NCBI GenBank assembly: GCA_033807775.1
Contig: CM066314.1
Location: forward strand, 151,145,429-151,209,428
Direction of reading: 5' to 3'
Length of the DNA: 64,000 bases
From: Saussurea involucrata
Lineage: Eukaryota > Streptophyta > Magnoliopsida > Asterales > Asteraceae
The number at the start of each line of letters is the position of its first letter. Position 1 is the first letter of the stretch. Below, piece by piece: positions 11,188-21,115 of the stretch. Made by a program: the position numbers and the translations under genes. The notes beneath the pieces were generated by a model. It ran no database searches. It saw only the letters and a program-made list of their open reading frames with translations, and was not told the DNA's origin.

Positions 11188-14148
11188 CTAGCTGCCCCCA
11201 AAATCCAAAACACAGGCTCTCAACATATCCTCAAGAGTCTGAATTGTTCTCTCGCTTTGCCCGTCCGTCTGTGGGTGAAAGGCTGTACTGAACTGAAGTC
11301 TCGTACCCAAATCTTCATGGAACTTCCCCCAAAACCGCGACGTAAACCGAACATCCCTGTCTGATATCACTGTTACCGGTACCCCATGCCTTGCTACAAT
11401 TTCACTGACATAGATGTCAGCTAACTTTTCTGCAGATGAACTTTCACGGATCGTGATAAAATGGGCACTCTTTGTCAGCCTATCTACAACCACCCAAATG
11501 GCATCATGATTCCTAGGTGTTCGAGGCAACTTGGTAATCAGATCCATTGTTATATGCTCCCACTTCCACTCTGGTATCTCTAATGGCTGTAACTTCCCGT
11601 GCGGTCTCTGATGCTCTGCTTTGACCCTTAAACAAGTCAAACATTTCTCCACGTACTTAGCCACGTCCCTCTTCAGCCCCGGCCACCAGTAGTCAGTCTT
11701 CAGATCTCTATACAACTTAGTAGCACCGGGATGGATAGAGAACCTTGACTTATGCGCCTCGTCCAGAAGTGTCTGCCTTGCCTCACACGATACTGGAACC
11801 CATACCCGACCGTACCGAGTCAATAGACCTCGACTGTCGGGCACTAACTGATCCACCTGTCCCTTTATCCGTTCCTTCTTCTGGTTCTCACCCTTGATCG
11901 CTTCCTCTTGAGACCTTCTTACCAAGTCGTGAAGCGACGTTGATACTGTTAGTCTCATCAACGGTACCCGAAGTAGAACACTACTCGCTCTTCTACTCAA
12001 GGCATCCGCTACGACATTTGCCTTCCCCGGGTGATAAAGAATCTCGCAATCATAATCCTTCACCACATCCAACCACCTCCGCTGTCTCATGTTCAAATTC
12101 TGTTGATCCATGAAATAACGAAGACTCTTGTGGTCCGTATAGATAGTACACTTCACCCCATACAGGTAGTGCCGCCATAACTTGAGAGCGAACACCACTG
12201 CCGCAAGCTCCAAATCGTGAGTCGGGTAATTCACCTCATGCGTCTTCAGTTGACGAGACGCATAGGCAATCACCCTTCCCCTCTGCATAAGAACGCAGCC
12301 TAGCCCGTGATAAGACGCATCACAGTAGACTGTCATGTCTTCAACTCCCTCCGGTAGTGTCAACACCGGAGCCTCGCATAACTTTCTCCTTAAGGTTTCG
12401 AACGCTGTTTTCTGTTCCTCTCCCCAAACGAAACGTTCGTTCTTCCTCGTCAGCTTTGTCAACGGAACTGCTATCTTGGAGAAATCCTGGATGAACCGGC
12501 GGTAGTACCCGGCTAATACAAGGAAACTCCTAATCTCAGTGGGAGTCTTCGGGGTTTCCCACTTCATCATTGCCTCCACCTTCGCTGGGTCTACCTTGAT
12601 ACCCTCTCGGTTCACAAGATGTCCAAGAAATTGAACCTCTTGTAACCAGAAATCACACTTGGAGAACTTTGCATATAACTGCTCCTTACGCAAAATCTCC
12701 AAAACCTCTCGTAGATGCTCCATATGATCCTCTTTCGACTTGGAGTAGATCAGTATATCGTCTATAAACACGATGACTGGCCTATCCAACATCGGTCTGC
12801 AAACTCTATTCATAAGATCCATGAATGTCGCCGGTGCGTTCGTCAGTCCAAATGGCATCACGATGAACTCGAAATGCCCGTACCTGGTTCTGAACGCTGT
12901 CTTGTGAACATCCTCTTCCCTGACCTTCAACTGGTGGTACCCTGAGCGAAGATCTATCTTAGAGAACCAAACGGCTCCCTGAAGTTGATCGAAGAGATCG
13001 TCGATCCTCGGCAACGGGTATCTGTTCTTCACCGTAAGCTTGTTAAGCTCTCTATAGTCGATGCACATCCGCATCGACCCGTCCTTCTTTTTCACGAAAA
13101 GGATAGGGGCTCCCCAAGGTGAACTACTGGGGCGGATGAAACCCTTATCCAACAGTTCCTCCAGCTGCTTAGACAGTTCATGCATCTCCGGAGGTGCCAA
13201 ACGGTAAGGAGCCTTTGCTACCGGTGCCGCCCCCGGAATCAAGTCTATTCGGAACTCCACTTGCCTCCCGGGAGGAATGCCAGGCAAGTCATCCGGGAAA
13301 ACATCCGGAAACTCGCTGACCACTGGTACATCTGCCACTGTTCTCTTCTTTTTCTCCTCCCGTTCATCAACAATATACGCCAAGTAACTGCTACCACCAT
13401 GGTGCACATATCTTCTAGCTTTGGCCAAAGTGCACACCTTTGGTACCCCTTTTCTTCCTTCACTCGAGATAGTTAATTCTCCCCCACTTGGGGTTCGAAT
13501 CACTACCTGCTGTTTTTCACAATCAATGCGCGCTCCATTCCGACTAAGCCAATCTATCCCAACTACTACATTTATTTCCCTCATCGCAATAGGAATAAGA
13601 TCTATACTAAACTTCACTCCGGCTATCTCTATTACATTACCTTTATACACATCACTCACAAAACGAAACTCCTCGTCCGCTATTTCTACTTCTAGCGGAC
13701 TCTCTAACTTGTCCTTTACAATAGCAAAGTCTTTACAAAACGATAAAGAAACAAAAGATTTAGTAGCTCCCGAGTCAAATAAGACAAGGGCAGGTGATGC
13801 ATTAACAGGAAAAATACCTGTCACGACATCTGGCTCCTCCTTTGCTTCATCTACGGTCATCTGGAACACTCGCCCTCGAGTCCTGGGTGCGTCGTTCTTC
13901 TTTCCCAATCCACCCTCTAGCATCTTCACTGGTGCGGTTCCCGAGTTCTGGACCGACCCGGTATTCATTGGGCACTCGTCAGCAAAATGGCCCGGCTTGT
14001 AGCACTTAAAACATATCTTTGCGGTCGCCTTGCAGTCTCGACTGATATGACCCGGTTGCCCGCATTTGTAACAGGTTCCGGAGCCCATACGGCATTCTCC
14101 CGGATGCTGTCGTCCACACTTCCCACAGCGGGGATGCTCTCTCTTGAA
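11188..14148 (-). pseudogene. Gypsy-1 pol: zinc knuckles, protease, RT, RNase H, integrase
   Basis: The open frame lies between two TAG codons. In order: CCHC knuckles (CYKCGQPGHISRDC, CFKCYKPGHFADEC), with a third CGKCGRQHPGEC-type knuckle upstream of the first Met; protease LFDSGATKSF; RT with the VFIDDILIYS active site; RNase H with YCDASYHGLG; integrase zinc domain (HPGATKLYRD ... CLTC); and the integrase core with TMDLI, VISDRDVRF and HPQTDGQSERT. All three integrase acidic residues appear present. The upstream TAG (14151-14149) separates it from the gag N-terminal part and the terminal TAG removes the integrase tail. Otherwise the sequence looks intact. Confidence 0.9.
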
Positions 14149-15003
14149 CTATTTCTTTACCTCCGGTTTATGACTCCCAGTTTTGAACCTCTTAGTCTGC
14201 TGAGGTTGAGTCTGAACCGTTTCTGCCCTTCTTGTCTTTCTTTGGCTCTCTAATTCGAGCTCTCTAGCCCGAGCCGCCTCGTGCATCTGCTGAAAATCAG
14301 TGCACCTTGCCATAACAACAAATTCTCTAATCTCCTGTTTCAAAACTCTCCCATATCTGTACATTTTGGCCTTTTCATTCCTGACATACTCAGGACAGAA
14401 AAGGGACCGCTCCAAAAACTTGTCAGTGATCTCGTTCACCGACTCCGTAGTTTGCTTCATAGATAGAAACTCATTTGTGAGTCTCTCTACCTCAATTTGG
14501 GGCACATACTGTTCCATGAACAGTTCCTTGAACTGTTCCCAAGTCATGCTATCCACTTGTTCTGGCGTCCGAGCACGAACAATAAGGTTCCACCAGTCTT
14601 TCGCTGCCTTCCTCAGAAGGTTCGATGCGTAGCGAACCTTGACTTCCTCGGTACAAAAACTGGTGCGGAAAGCACCCTCCACCTCAGCTATCCAACGAGT
14701 GCTGGTTACGGGGTCCTTCTGCCCCTCAAACTGTGGCGGCTGACAGGCCGAGAAATCTCTGTAGCTTGTCCCCCGTGGTTGTACGCCTGACAAGCCCCCT
14801 GATCCACTGGCCCTACTGGCCACAGCTGCCTCTACCTGACTACGAATTTCATTATCCAGTTCCTGCTTTACCTGCTCAAAGAGACTTGGGAATAACTCGT
14901 GAAGAACCTCCCCGACCTCAGCAGCGATCACACCTCTCAGATCAGGAATTTCCTGATCCTCTTCAATAATCGGTCTCTTGCCTTGCCTTCTAGTGTTCAC
15001 CAT
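14149..15003 (-). CDS. Gypsy-1 gag N-terminal part
   Basis: The natural start is probably the Met of MVNTRRQGKRP (15003), not the in-frame Met 12 codons upstream. It encodes a capsid-type retrotransposon Gag: an acidic N-terminus, an FxGQKDPxxxxRWIAEVE-like region, the LLRKAAKDWWNLI helix and a FLSMKQT / EYVRNEKAKMYR segment, then a basic tail rich in Arg and Lys. It ends at a TAG (14151-14149) that is in frame with the zinc knuckles that follow. Gag made without read-through would lack all zinc knuckles. Typical relatives have a single uninterrupted gag-pol, so the stop is probably a mutation. Confidence 0.85.
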   Translation of the reverse strand: MVNTRRQGKRPIIEEDQEIPDLRGVIAAEVGEVLHELFPSLFEQVKQELDNEIRSQVEAAVASRASGSGGLSGVQPRGTSYRDFSACQPPQFEGQKDPVTSTRWIAEVEGAFRTSFCTEEVKVRYASNLLRKAAKDWWNLIVRARTPEQVDSMTWEQFKELFMEQYVPQIEVERLTNEFLSMKQTTESVNEITDKFLERSLFCPEYVRNEKAKMYRYGRVLKQEIREFVVMARCTDFQQMHEAARARELELESQRKTRRAETVQTQPQQTKRFKTGSHKPEVKK

Positions 15004-15766
15004 TCTGATACATAAACATGATACTTTAGAATAATTCATCTACATCCCCCCCCCCCCCTGAGCAAACTCCTAGCATAGTCCAGAGGTCCTAGCTTAGTTG
15101 TCTTTCTTTCTAACATGCTCCTTAGAAACCTTCTGCTTATACTCTCTTAACAAAATCCCTTTCTAGCATGTTACTACTCAACCCTCAACCTTGTCTGGTT
15201 CATAGAAGTCTTTTGCAACTATATCAAGTCCCGGCATGTACAATGTAATTGCAATGGTATGGGCCCTTATACCATTATAATTACACCCTCCATGTTTAGA
15301 CTCAACACCGTCACTAAGGTTCCAATTCCCAGCTTAGTTGGTACCTTTAACATATATATCACAACATTTTCCATATCTACCACTTATCATATAAACATTA
15401 TAATCATATTCTAATTCACATTATGCATCAACAAAACATACTTGAAATCATAACCTTGTCACATTGACCATATCTAGCATACATAAACATAATTACTCAT
15501 CCAATACAGTTATAAAACTGGTCTTTCACAAAACTGAACATGCTTTATCATAAATCCTAATATGGAATAGTGTGCTCACCCCCGTCTTGATGCTCTGGAC
15601 TGCAGCTCAGCCGTGAAAACTTTTTCTTTTAAAACACCCTTTCCTTATAAACCATTTTCTTACACGAAACAGCTTTTTTTTTAAAGGTTACTTATTTGAA
15701 AACTTGAGCACTTGGGTTTAAGTTCAAACACTCACCACTTGTGAATGCCCGAATCCCTTAAACCAA
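15004..15766 (-). other. Gypsy-1 untranslated leader
   Basis: Non-coding sequence between PBS and gag. It contains a homopolymer C run near 15047-15057 and several Thr/Leu-codon-like but unopened stretches. I see no ORF with identity. Confidence 0.6.
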
Positions 15767-15779
15767 GGCTCTGATACCA
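15767..15779 (-). other. Gypsy-1 primer binding site
   Basis: The minus strand reads TGGTATCAGAGCC two bases from the 5' LTR, complementary to the 3' end of initiator tRNA-Met. Confidence 0.85.
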
Positions 15780-15781
15780 AC

Positions 15782-17272
15782 TGTAACATCCCTTATCTTT
15801 AAAACACTCATTTAACGGAAAGTAACCTTAAGATACAACGGAAGATTTGTAATTAAAACATTTAGATAAAATCCTATAATCTTATAGAAAAGAGTACAAG
15901 TTTGCAACTTAAAACCAATAAGTTTGAGACAAACAATATTCAACTGAAAAGTTTAGAGAATCCAAAACTATCATTCATCAAAAGAAAATATAAGATGCTG
16001 AGCTGCCGCAAATCCAAAAGCTTCAAGCTGGAGCCTTTCCTTTATTCTTCGAAGATGTACCTGCCACTAAAAGATGAATAACAACGGGGTAAGCTTCCGC
16101 TTAGTGAGCACGCACCTATACCACATATCATCATGCATACATACTCGCATAAACATAGCAATCACATACATGTAACATCCTTCCATTCCTTAAGGCACAA
16201 AGCCAATAAGGAAGGTCATAACTAGACACTGGTACCAGGCCTCTTCATACATAACATATTCCCTAGGGGTATTACTACCACCATAGGTACTCTTTCCTTT
16301 GGCAAAGCCAACATACACATAATCACACATGCAATCCAACTACATACACATAACTTACATAATATAGGTAGAGTACTCACCTGTCAAGATGTCAATTACC
16401 AAGTACTTCACAGTGTATAATAATCACCTCGTACCACCTATAACATTCATACATACACATATCATAACAAGCCCAAAATGGAACTCTAATTCTATCCCAA
16501 CTCTCATCCCGAAATGACATAGCTAGGATAGTCCAAATACCATAAAACTTTGCCAAACATCCCATTTCATACACCCCATTTCTATTGATTTCTAAACATA
16601 ATACACATACCTTGCAATTCTAGACCGCGAACAACAATCCTCCTAGAACCTTTCACAACTTGAATCTTCCAAAATCACCAAATCTTTCGCCTGGAAAATA
16701 CAGCAACTTCGGACACTTGGTTCTCTCTACTGGGAACTCCGATGCCAAATCCCTCCGGTCAGAATGTAGATTAGAGGGTCGTGAAATCGCTGTCCAAATT
16801 TCACGACGATCCAACGGTTAACGAAGGAGAATCGGTCGATCTTTCACAGCAGCTCACAAGAACTCCGAAAATCCCTTTCACAGCAACTTCGGACACTTGG
16901 TTCTCTCTACTGGGAACTCCGATGCCAAATCCCTCCGGTCAGAATGTAGATTAGAGGGTCGTGAAGTCGCTGTCCAAATTTCACGACGATCCAACGGTTA
17001 ACGAAGGAGAATCGGTCGGTCTTTCACAGCAGCTCACAAGAACTCCGAAAATCCCTTTCTCTTTTCTCTCTTCTTTGCTAAAGAAACAAATGGCTGCAAA
17101 TGAGGGTGTTTAGGGTTTCCATCCCCTTTACATACATGCCAAAACACACCCTCATCTTACAAAATTGATAAACTGGCCCCTATATTCCTGAACACGTACA
17201 TAACGACCCAAAAATTAACTCAACCCCAAAAGAGACAGTTAAATCACGTAAATTGGGAAACGGGGTGTTACA
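15782..17272 (-). repeat. Gypsy-1 5' LTR
   Basis: 1491 bp partner of 8974-10464, followed on the plus strand by the TSD copy CCAGC. It drives the minus-strand transcript. Confidence 0.95.
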
Positions 17273-17855
17273 CCAGCTTTAGGCGATCCTCCTCTTGCAC
17301 ACACATTGCAATCAGTTCACTTATCGACCATTTATCCTTCATAGCGTTGTAGTTAACTTTGAAGGTGTCGAACCGAGCAGGCAAAGAGGTCATTATGAAA
17401 TGCACAAGAAAATTATCAGAGACTTCCATCTCAAGACTCTTAAGCTTATGAGCCATATCAATCATTTTCATAATGTGTTCACGGACACTGCTATTTCCTT
17501 CATATTTCAGAGTGAGCATCTGTAGCATTAAGCTACTTGCATGAGCCTTAGACGATCCCTTGAAGTGATCCTCAACAGATTTGAGGTAAGTTTTGACTTT
17601 ATCAGAGTCAGGGATAGCTCCTCGGATACTGAGGTTAATGGAGTTCTTGACCATCATTAGTGACAAGCGATTTGCCCTTTCCCACTTTTCAAAATCCGCT
17701 TTCTGAGCTGCAGTGGACGCAGCAGTAATAGCAGTGGGTTCATCATGGCGAATAGCATGGTCAAGGTCTAGCATCCCCAGAGTAAGAAGTAATTGATCCT
17801 TCCATGACGCAAAGTTCGCACCAGTAAGTGGCTCAATGCCAAAGTTAGGTACTGA
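17273..17855 (-). pseudogene. Copia-1 gag N-terminal part
   Basis: The minus-strand frame opens right after a TAA (17858-17856) and reads NFGIEPLTGANFASWKDQL and onward through a typical copia Gag (UBN2-like) region with LMMVKNSINLSIRG and VREHIMKMIDMAHKL. It runs into the Gypsy-1 insertion at EEDRLKL. No ATG precedes the conserved NFxxLTGxNFxxW start; the first in-frame Met is 28 codons further in (17774). The sequence just upstream, CCTCCTTTCCTAATCAG, looks like a splice acceptor, so the true start may lie on an upstream exon, or the start codon was lost. Confidence 0.8.
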
Positions 17856-17858
17856 TTA

Positions 17859-18102
17859 GGAAAGGAGGAGGATATAAGTTATAGAAGACTATCATAGTGA
17901 CGTAGTTAGCTATAAAAGGCAGACAAAGTAATGTTTCTTAAAGTAATGGAATCAAAGTAATGTTAAAGTAAGCAGGCCTAACAGTAATATTCCTTAGAGT
18001 AATGAAACTATGACCATTTTAGTGATGAAGCTAGTGATGAGTATACCTATTGTAAACACCAAAACAATAAGTCAAAGTAAGGCTCTACTTAGATGTTACA
18101 TC
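17859..18102 (-). other. Copia-1 leader, AAAGTAATG-rich part
   Basis: Untranslated leader with several copies of an AAAGTAATG-like motif between 17926 and 18005. No gene. Confidence 0.5.
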
Positions 18103-18336
18103 ACCTTTGGGCAGAAATAACTAATATCTAAGCAAACATGAGCGTTAGGGTTATGCAACGCAATGCTTATCTTTTGACCTTTGGGCACAAAATAGAGCAT
18201 CGTGTGAATTATGCATGTAGAGAGTCCTTTTGACACACTGTTATATTAAATCACCTTTGGGCGGAATTAGTATACTCAGTGTTCATTATGCAAAAGGAAA
18301 AATGCAATATGAGAATCATATTTGACCTTTGGGCAC
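18103..18336 (-). repeat. Copia-1 leader ACCTTTGGGC repeats, about 74-bp spacing
   Basis: The core ACCTTTGGGC occurs at 18103, 18177, 18253 and 18325, that is at 72 to 76 bp intervals. Copies alternate between TCACCTTTGGGCRGAA and TGACCTTTGGGCACAA. The DNA between the cores is diverged. It may be a decayed tandem array or four binding sites in the leader. Confidence 0.75.
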
Positions 18337-18362
18337 AAATAATGAGACCATATTAGTGCAAG

Positions 18363-18715
18363 GGTTTTCGGTATGGCAGTAATAGGAATGATCCATACCG
18401 AAAAAATTGAGGAATTCGGTATGTACAGTATCGAAAAGAAAAGTATTCGGTATCCAAAGTACCGAAAAGTAAGGTTTTCGCTATGTACAGTAGCGAAAAG
18501 TAAGGTTTTCGCTATGTACAGTACCGAAAAGTAAGGTTTTCGCTATGTACAGAAGCGAAAAGTAAGGTTTTCGCTATGTACAGTAGCGAAAAGTAAGGTT
18601 TTCGCTATGTACAGTACCGAAAAGTAAGGTTTTCGCTATGTACAGTAGCGAAAAGTAAGGTTTTCGCTATGTACAGTAGCGAAAAGTAAGGTTTTCGCTA
18701 TACATTGATCAATTC
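18363..18715 (-). repeat. Copia-1 leader 31-bp hairpin tandem array
   Basis: About ten units, with an exact 31-bp period from about 18473 to 18690. Each holds an inverted repeat: TTTTCGCTA, a 7-base TGTACAG spacer, then TAGCGAAAA. Outer units at the left end use TTCGGTA with TACCGAA instead, and the longest one spans TTTTCGGTATGG to CCATACCGAAAA. Some central units pair imperfectly. The array lies in the untranslated leader between PBS and gag. Confidence 0.9.
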
Positions 18716-18910
18716 GGGATGAATAACATTGATCAATTAACATGGCATAATTAGGGTTTAATACGATGGAAAAAATAGCATTATAATCGCAGATGATAAA
18801 ATTGCAATTCAATGCAGTTTTGATGTTTGCGGCGGCATACATAAACACGAAGTAAACCGATAAATTAATGCCATCAAAACTAATACAAATCATGAATCAA
18901 TTTTGAACCT

Positions 18911-18925
18911 GGGGCTCTGATACCA
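18911..18925 (-). other. Copia-1 primer binding site
   Basis: The minus strand reads TGGTATCAGAGCCCC two bases from the 5' LTR, complementary to initiator tRNA-Met. Confidence 0.85.
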
Positions 18926-18927
18926 CA

Positions 18928-19387
18928 TGTTGGAATAATCATGATTTGTATTTGATAGATAATAAGATGACAAGAAAACATACCCGATGATCCTGAGGAT
19001 CCAGTGAAAGCATTAAACATGTTTGCCATCGATTAACGGGTTCCCAGAACGAGGTGATCGTATTATGATGGGATGATGATCGATCTTGAGAGAGTCGATC
19101 GTGGGGAGGCACACGGCTGTTTATGAGTAATATGTCATTAGGGTTAAATGTATGATTAGGGTACTCTATTTATAATAAGAGTATCTACACTTTTAACCCT
19201 TGGTGTTTATTATGTGCCATATAATTCCCCATAGTTCCAATCACCTAATGGGAAACCCTATATTATGTCAATAATAGTAAATACGCCCATCATATATTTA
19301 CCAGACATAGGGATTTCAGTTATTGTCAATTATCATATCAGGAATGATAAACGATCAGTGACGGTCACTTTTAAGGTGGTTCCAACA
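18928..19387 (-). repeat. Copia-1 5' LTR
   Basis: 460 bp partner of 4694-5153. The TATA-like element lies at 19175-19164 on the minus strand. The flanking GTTTC is the presumed unmutated TSD copy. Confidence 0.95.
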
Positions 19388-19400
19388 GTTTCTTGGTAAC
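19388..19400 (-). pseudogene. Clathrin heavy chain exon remnant, right of Copia-1
   Basis: The minus strand reads TTACCAAGAAAC before Copia-1. Joined in phase with 4693-4633 it gives the Lys-Lys-Gln-Ala-Asp-Leu run of clathrin heavy chain. The bases upstream do not continue the protein and include a TAG, so an exon boundary or a break lies here. Confidence 0.6.
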
Positions 19401-20257
19401 CTAATTTCTCCTCATTACATGGTCTCCAAACAAGAATCGAGATGCATAGAACGCCTGTTTTCTCCCATTCGTGGCTCCAAAACTGGGTCTAAGAAAAGTT
19501 CATGGAAGTTGTCATCGTAATATTACCTGAACCAGTAGAATACAAAATCGTTAATGGAAAAAACACCTAGGAAGATCTTCAGAGTGAGGCAGGGTTTGGG
19601 GGTCGTTCGAAGGGTGAATATTACCTGAACCGTAAAAATGGTGTCCGTAAAGCAAGAAGAAGTGGGATACCAGAATACCAAATCCCACATCTTTCAAACC
19701 CTGAAATCGTCACCAGGGACTGTTTTCACAACGACGATACGATAGATTTAGAAAGAAGTCGAGAGACAGGAGTGTTTGCTTGTCGTGAAATCAAAACTTG
19801 AAATCGATGAACACAAACCTTGAAATCGAGGAACACAAACAGAACTTGAAATTATTTGTGTGTTTGAACAAACAGAATTGAAATCGATGAACACAAATCG
19901 TGAAATCAAAACTTGAAGACGAACACAAACCTTGAAATCGATTAACACGAACAGAAATTGAAATCGTGAAATCGATGAGGACAATACCTGAAATCGTTGA
20001 GAAGAAGCCTGAGATAAAATATGCCTGAAATCGTTGAGAAGAAGCGTGAAAAGAAGGCTGAAATCGTGGATTGCAGAAAATGGGGAGGAGGAGAAGGAGA
20101 GGGGAGAAGAAGTCGTGGCTAAAAATAACCGCTCTTGAATGGCTGAAAAAACCCGTCAACTCTTGAATAGATAACCACACGAACAAATGACGAAAATACC
20201 AGTAATTTATATCTGTCTAATGTCAACGATTTTGAAAAAAGTAGAAAGGAATGCAGA
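19401..20257. other. Right part of Helitron body with GAAATCGATGAACACAAA repeats
   Basis: Between 19790 and 20050 a degenerate motif around TGAAATCGATGAACACAAA recurs at least six times with varied spacing. Minus-strand ORFs here are low-complexity (Ile-Ser-Arg-Phe-rich) and are read as by-products of the repeat. The minus-strand pyrimidine-rich stretch at 20040-20110 resembles a plant 5' UTR. The Helitron 5' end should lie near here but was not recognised. Confidence 0.4.
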
Positions 20258-20767
20258 TAGGGGTGTGCAAAACCCGAATAATACGAAATCCGAACCCGAA
20301 CCGAAAATAAGGTGTTTTTGCAATACCCGAATACCCCGAAATCCAAAAATCCGAAACCCGACTTTTGGGGGAATATTTGGGTTCGGGTTGGGTTTGATCT
20401 TTGGCCACCCGGCCCGTCCGAAAACCCGAAATAATATACATATATATTTTAAATATTATATAAATATATTTATTTATCTAATTATCTTTAAAAATCGTAA
20501 ATTATAGTAGGTCGAAATGCTTTTTAATTTTTAAACTTATTTTCGATTTCATCAATCTCTCGTTTGATTGAGTTCATCCTCAAAATCGATTGTTTGTATA
20601 TGCATTTTGTATTATAATAATACCCGAACCCGGCCGACATTAACCCGAAACCCGACCAACCCGAACCCGAAGCAATCCGAAACCTAAAGTTTGGGTCGTG
20701 ATTTTCATACCCGAAATCCGATCGGGTTCTCAGTTTGTCCACCCGACACGTCCAATGCACACCCCTA
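20258..20767. mobile_element. hAT-type MITE, 510 bp
   Basis: Terminal inverted repeats TAGGGGTGTGCA and TGCACACCCCTA are flanked by a perfect 8-bp TSD AATGCAGA (20250-20257, 20768-20775). Subterminal regions are packed with ACCCGAA-type motifs in both orientations, as in hAT elements where transposase binds. No transposase ORF. The middle is AT-rich. Confidence 0.9.
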
Positions 20768-20775
20768 AATGCAGA

Positions 20776-21106
20776 TTGAGCGGGAGCGGGATGGGTATAA
20801 TGATGGCGACGAAGCAAGGTCGACTAGACATAGAGGGGTGGCTGATGGTGGTCGTGGTGGCTTCCGAAATTTGTAGAATAAAACTTATCAAACACAAGAA
20901 CTTGTATGATTTAAGTAGCCAATGCACAAAGTATGAATTAAAAATGTACAATAAAATTTATTAACACAATAATTTGTATTATTCAAGTAGCCAATGCACA
21001 AATTATGAATTAAAAATACAAAACTATAGTTTAATTAAGTTTTTAAGATAATTCCTAACAAAATTTTCCAAAATAAAGAAGGTGGGGGGATATAAATGTG
21101 GAGTGA
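20776..21106. other. AT-rich intergenic DNA
   Basis: No recognisable gene. A motif AAGTAGCCAATGCACAAAxTATGAATTAAAAAT appears twice (about 20913 and 20986), a local direct duplication. Confidence 0.4.
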
Positions 21107-21115
21107 TGGTAGATG

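Larger units (their letters stand above)
8974..17272 (-). mobile_element. Gypsy-1, chromovirus-like Ty3/gypsy retrotransposon
   Basis: Two 1491-bp LTRs (8974-10464, 15782-17272) with TGTAAC...GTTACA ends differ at about ten positions. The TSD CCAGC is perfect (8969-8973, 17273-17277). It reads on the minus strand with PBS TGGTATCAGAGCC and a G-rich PPT. One long gag-pol frame holds zinc knuckles, protease, RT, RNase H, integrase and a C-terminal chromodomain-like tail (KVQWEHRKGSEWTWEPE), which suggests the Tekay/Del chromovirus group. Two in-frame TAG codons interrupt it. It lies inside the gag of Copia-1, so it is the youngest element of the left block. Confidence 0.95.
4694..19387 (-). mobile_element. 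Copia-1, Ty1/copia LTR retrotransposon
   Basis: Two 460-bp LTRs (4694-5153 and 18928-19387) begin TGTTGG and end CCAACA and differ at about two positions. Flanks are GTTTA and GTTTC, a 5-bp TSD with one change. The element reads on the minus strand: 5' LTR on the right, tRNA-iMet-type PBS, long leader with repeat arrays, gag, protease, integrase, RT, RNase H, PPT, 3' LTR. Gypsy-1 (8974-17272) interrupts gag. The domain order integrase before RT defines copia. It inserted into the clathrin fragment of the Helitron, at a Lys-Lys-Gln codon run, so it is younger than the capture event. Confidence 0.95.
205..20200 (-). mobile_element. Helitron-like element with captured host gene fragments
   Basis: On the minus strand the left boundary reads CTAG followed by a host T, preceded about ten bases upstream by a GC-rich hairpin (216-235). 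That is the usual 3' end of a plant Helitron. Inside lie minus-strand fragments of three unrelated genes: clathrin heavy chain, a SNAP33-like SNARE and an RNase H-like protein, all broken by stops or frameshifts and partly with introns. Multi-gene same-strand capture is a known Helitron habit. No Rep/helicase is visible, so it would be non-autonomous. The 5' TC end was not located; the right limit of about 20200 is a guess set by the hAT element at 20258. Copia-1 (4694-19387) is a later insertion. Alternatives are a Pack-MULE or three independent pseudogenes. Confidence 0.6.

Noticed and set aside
12715..14969. Many plus-strand ORFs of 60-193 codons
   Set aside because: They are the opposite strand of the open Gypsy-1 gag-pol frame.
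18363..18715. Regular short repeats resembling a CRISPR array
   Set aside because: Units are head-to-tail with no unique spacers, inside a copia leader in plant DNA.
19748..20346. Several minus-strand ORFs of 75-131 codons
   Set aside because: Composition is dominated by a degenerate GAAATCGATGAACACAAA repeat; no motif or start context supports a protein.
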